Of a stretch of 64,000 nt of DNA, positions 61,822 to 64,000 are shown piece after piece. Numbering within the stretch: position 1 is the first letter of the stretch; each line of letters begins with the position of its first letter. The notes under the pieces were generated by a model, which saw only the letters and a list, made by a program, of their open reading frames with translations, was not told where the DNA came from and did no database searches. The stretch lies in assembly GCA_024742305.1 (NCBI GenBank), contig JANSYQ010000012.1, positions 1 to 64,000 of the forward strand. Direction: 5' to 3'. The position numbers and the translations under genes are program-made. This DNA is from a bacterium. GTDB taxonomy: Bacteria; Bacteroidota; Bacteroidia; Flavobacteriales_D; Crocinitomicaceae.

Positions 61822-61975
61822 TTATCACCACAAAGCCACAACGAACGTCAAGCTATTTAAACCTGATATGTTTGTAGACACAAGGGATTATAACTAGTCA
61901 TAACCTAGTGTCCTTATCAAATCACATTTTGGCTTACTACCCTGTAACTATTTTGTGCCTTCGTGGTGAAAAGAA
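61822..61975. repeat. Intergenic inverted-repeat element B (CACCACGAAGG arms)
   Basis: The left arm TTATCACCACAAAGCCACAA and the complement of the right arm TTTTCACCACGAAGGCACAA agree at about 14 of 16 core bases and flank ~105 bp of non-coding DNA. The arms resemble element A at 29945. From memory, CACCACGAAGG-type strings recur in intergenic DNA of Bacteroidota. Confidence 0.6.
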
Positions 61976-62007
61976 AATAGCACCCATGTATAAATCAGAG
62001 ATTTCTA

Positions 62008-62697
62008 ATGACCGTTGACGAGAAAGTATTGGCCGCCTTTTACAACATCATTTCTGAAAGTAAGCAGGAAATGTATGATCGCATTGCTGCCGATAGAACG
62101 CGGCATTTGGTTGTTGTGATGGAGAACATCCGAAAGGACCACAATGCCTCTGCCGTAATGCGTACGTGTGATTGTTTCGGAATTCAAGACTTACATACCA
62201 TTGAGAAAGATGTGGAATACGTCGTTCAAAGAGAAATTGCCAAAGGCGCCAGCACTTGGATAGACTTACATTCTCACTCCACAGGTGAAAATCCGGGATT
62301 AGAATGCATCAATGGATTAAAAAAGCAAGGTTATCAAATTGTATGCACCAGCCCGCATACGGAGCAGTCTCTAGACGACATCGTCCTTGAGCAACCCACA
62401 GCCTTGGTATTTGGGACGGAGATTCACGGTATTTCAGAAGACATCCTTGCTGTTGCCGACCAAACCATTCGACTGCCTATGTACGGTTTTACAGAAAGTT
62501 TCAATGTTTCTGTTTCAGCCGCGCTATCGTTGCACACCTTACGTAACCGATTAGAAAAATCCGATATCGCTTGGAAGCTTATTCATGAGGAGCAAGTGTG
62601 CCTAAAAATTAAGTGGTGCACTAAAATCATTCGTGATGGAGAAGCCGTAGAACGAGAGATTCGCCGCCGTGTTTTAGAAAAAGAATATAATAAATAA
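62008..62697 (+). CDS. SpoU/TrmH-family tRNA or rRNA 2'-O-methyltransferase
   Basis: 229 aa. A SPOUT-knot methyltransferase; LVVVMENIRKDHNASAVMRTCDCFG is motif 1 (with the conserved Asn/Arg), ALVFGTEIHGIS is motif 2 and LPMYGFTESFNVSVSAALSLHTLRNRL is motif 3. The size and N-terminal helix resemble TrmH, which makes Gm18 in tRNA. It precedes the bTHX gene, which has its own promoter. Confidence 0.9.
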   Translation: MTVDEKVLAAFYNIISESKQEMYDRIAADRTRHLVVVMENIRKDHNASAVMRTCDCFGIQDLHTIEKDVEYVVQREIAKGASTWIDLHSHSTGENPGLECINGLKKQGYQIVCTSPHTEQSLDDIVLEQPTALVFGTEIHGISEDILAVADQTIRLPMYGFTESFNVSVSAALSLHTLRNRLEKSDIAWKLIHEEQVCLKIKWCTKIIRDGEAVEREIRRRVLEKEYNK

Positions 62698-62705
62698 TAT
62701 ATTTG
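62698..62705 (+). promoter_or_regulatory. -7 element of the bTHX gene
   Basis: TATATTTG matches TAnnTTTG and lies 28 bases before the ATG; no clear -33 TTG. Confidence 0.5.
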
Positions 62706-62733
62706 TACTGAACCAAAAAACATAAAACAGACT

Positions 62734-63024
62734 ATGGGAAAAGGAGATAGAAAAACGGCAAGAGGAAAAAGAATTTTAGGAACTTACGGAAACTCTAGAA
62801 GACGTAAGTCAAAATCTCCATCAGGATCCGTCTCGGCAGCTATCCCAAGTCAAACGAAGCCGGCAAAACCGAAAGCGGTGAAAAAAGCGGCAACAAAAAC
62901 AACCACCAAGAGCAAAGCGAAAGTAGCTGCGGAAGATAAAGAAGAAGCAAAAAAGGCACCTGCTAAGAAAACTACCGCAAAGAAAGCTACGACGAAAAAA
63001 ACTGACGACAAGAAAGAAGATTAA
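62734..63024 (+). CDS. 30S ribosomal protein bTHX with long basic tail
   Basis: 96 aa. Residues 1-27 (MGKGDRKTARGKRILGTYGN and SRRRK) are bTHX, a tiny 30S protein that binds in the head of the subunit. The remaining ~68 residues are an Ala/Lys/Thr/Pro repeat (KKAPAKKTTAKKATTKK) like the tail of histone H1, ending in an acidic stretch. bTHX is usually about 25-35 aa in Thermus, so the tail is an addition. It has its own -7 element and terminator. Confidence 0.85.
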   Translation: MGKGDRKTARGKRILGTYGNSRRRKSKSPSGSVSAAIPSQTKPAKPKAVKKAATKTTTKSKAKVAAEDKEEAKKAPAKKTTAKKATTKKTDDKKED

Positions 63025-63034
63025 TACATATAAC

Positions 63035-63061
63035 GGCTGCCTGATTGGCAGCCTTTTTTTT
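63035..63061 (+). terminator. Terminator of the bTHX gene
   Basis: GGCTGCC pairs with GGCAGCC around a five-base loop, followed by T8. Confidence 0.85.
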
Positions 63062-63081
63062 AACCATAATCCACAATAAAA

Positions 63082-64000
63082 ATGAAACACAATTTTGGAG
63101 CCGGACCATGTATTTTGCCGCAAAACGTATTCAAAGAAGCTGCAGCAGGAGTCCTAGATTTCAACGGATTATCGATTTTAGAAGTTTCGCACCGTAGCGC
63201 AGACTTCGTAGCTGTAATGGAGGAAGCACAAGATCTTGTAAAAAAGGCACTCAATGTCCCTGAAGGATATTCAGTCCTGTTCTTACAAGGAGGTGCAACA
63301 CTCGGGTTTACTATTGCCGCATTGAACATGATGCGCGACACAAAAAAAGCAGGCTACATTAACACAGGTACCTGGGCGAAAGGTGCGATTGGAGAAGCAA
63401 AAGCTGTTGGAATTGATGTTGATGTATTCGCATCATCCGAGGATAAAAACTTCTCGTACATCCCGAAAGGATGGAATGCACCCGAAGACGTAGATTATAT
63501 CCACTACACTTCGAACAACACTATTTTCGGAACTCAGTTTCAAGCAATTCCTGAGGTAAATGCTCCTTTGGTTTGTGACATGTCATCAGACATCTTCTCA
63601 AAACCGGTGGATGTATCAAAATTTGATTTGATTTACGCTGGAGCGCAGAAAAACATGGGGCCGGCTGGAGCAACCTTGTACATCGTAAAAGATGAATTAT
63701 TAGGGAAATCGACTTCTTCTTTCATGCCGAAGTACTTGAACTTGAAGAATCACGCCGATAAAGGTTCTATGATGAACACACCTCCGGTATTTTCAGTTTA
63801 CGCTGCCATGCTCAACTTACGCGACTTGATGGCAACTGGAGGCGTTCAAGGCGCTGCAGATCGCAACAAAGCGAAAGCAGATGCACTTTACAACGAAATT
63901 GACGAGAACCCAATGTTCAAAGGAACAACCGCAGTTGAAGATCGCTCTTCGATGAACGTAACCTTCTTATTGAACGACGAATCGGCGAAAGAAGAGTTCG
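63082..64000 (+). CDS. serC: Phosphoserine aminotransferase (partial, C-terminus outside window)
   Basis: At least 306 residues from the ATG at 63082, read by hand because the stop lies beyond the window. MKHNFGAGPCILPQNVFKEAA is the family N-terminus. The PLP Lys is in YAGAQKNMGPAGATLYIV, and GLSILEVSHRSADF near 30 and LFLQGGATLGF near 68 bind substrate and cofactor. It makes phosphoserine from 3-phosphohydroxypyruvate and glutamate in serine synthesis. Immediately upstream is the bTHX terminator. Confidence 0.95.
   Translation, partial: MKHNFGAGPCILPQNVFKEAAAGVLDFNGLSILEVSHRSADFVAVMEEAQDLVKKALNVPEGYSVLFLQGGATLGFTIAALNMMRDTKKAGYINTGTWAKGAIGEAKAVGIDVDVFASSEDKNFSYIPKGWNAPEDVDYIHYTSNNTIFGTQFQAIPEVNAPLVCDMSSDIFSKPVDVSKFDLIYAGAQKNMGPAGATLYIVKDELLGKSTSSFMPKYLNLKNHADKGSMMNTPPVFSVYAAMLNLRDLMATGGVQGAADRNKAKADALYNEIDENPMFKGTTAVEDRSSMNVTFLLNDESAKEEF

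Noticed and set aside
1-64000. CRISPR arrays, tRNA, rRNA, tmRNA and insertion sequences
   Set aside because: Intergenic regions were read on both strands; no regularly spaced repeats, cloverleaf with CCA-type end, rRNA stretch or transposase was recognised.

Overview
This window is a 64-kb stretch of ordinary-looking chromosome from a member of the Bacteroidota, most likely order Flavobacteriales. The evidence is gene families typical of that phylum (DUF4293, DUF4834, DUF1573, DUF2490, DUF2911, YfhO, RRM-type RNA-binding protein, ribosomal protein bTHX). In addition, starts lack Shine-Dalgarno sequences and many genes are preceded by the Bacteroidota -7 promoter element TAnnTTTG. A narrower placement (Cryomorphaceae or Crocinitomicaceae) is a guess. 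No rRNA, tRNA, CRISPR array, insertion sequence or prophage was seen.

Layout. 1-7.4 kb: peptidoglycan hydrolases (partial glucosaminidase, NlpC/P60), the disaggregase ClpB, a periplasmic S41 protease and a DUF1573 lipoprotein. 7.4-13 kb: a flippase and GT2 glycosyltransferase pair, then a large YfhO membrane protein. 13-18.4 kb: carB with a coupled DUF4834 gene, and a PQQ-propeller/SPOR lipoprotein. 18.6-20.8 kb: a phosphoribosyltransferase overlapping murQ, then three small membrane proteins. 20.9-29.9 kb: clpC, gyrA, a TPR protein and rpsA, which has a structured leader. 30-37.5 kb: a long leftward gene run (PIG-L deacetylase, a 45-aa microprotein, sodium symporter, AlkB, AI-2E transporter, MscS, DinB), with overlapping stop/start codons in its first part. 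37.6-44.8 kb: DUF2911, thioredoxin, menE, membrane DnaJ, DUF4293, smpB, recR, mscL, RRM protein and an orphan response regulator. 45-51.2 kb: an envelope-signalling neighbourhood of lipoproteins, an ECF sigma factor, a membrane anti-sigma/beta-barrel fusion, DUF2490 and a NarL-type regulator. 51.3-57.7 kb: ilvE, recQ, a LexA/CI-like repressor, and a BrkB/ABC/hypothetical overlapping trio. 57.8-64 kb: RlmI-like methyltransferase, MATE transporter, fmt, HU, a TrmH-family methyltransferase, bTHX and partial serC.

The most interesting system is the ECF sigma/anti-sigma pair at 46.2-48.0 kb. The anti-sigma protein has a cytosolic N-terminus, one inner-membrane helix, a disordered periplasmic linker and a C-terminal outer-membrane beta-barrel. 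One polypeptide could therefore carry a signal across both membranes to the sigma factor. The sigma gene has no ATG, GTG or TTG codon able to start its conserved N-terminus. Other observations are probable leaderless transcripts, a repeat family built into terminators, two intergenic inverted-repeat elements, a candidate operator for the LexA/CI-like repressor, and two microproteins absent from the ORF track.
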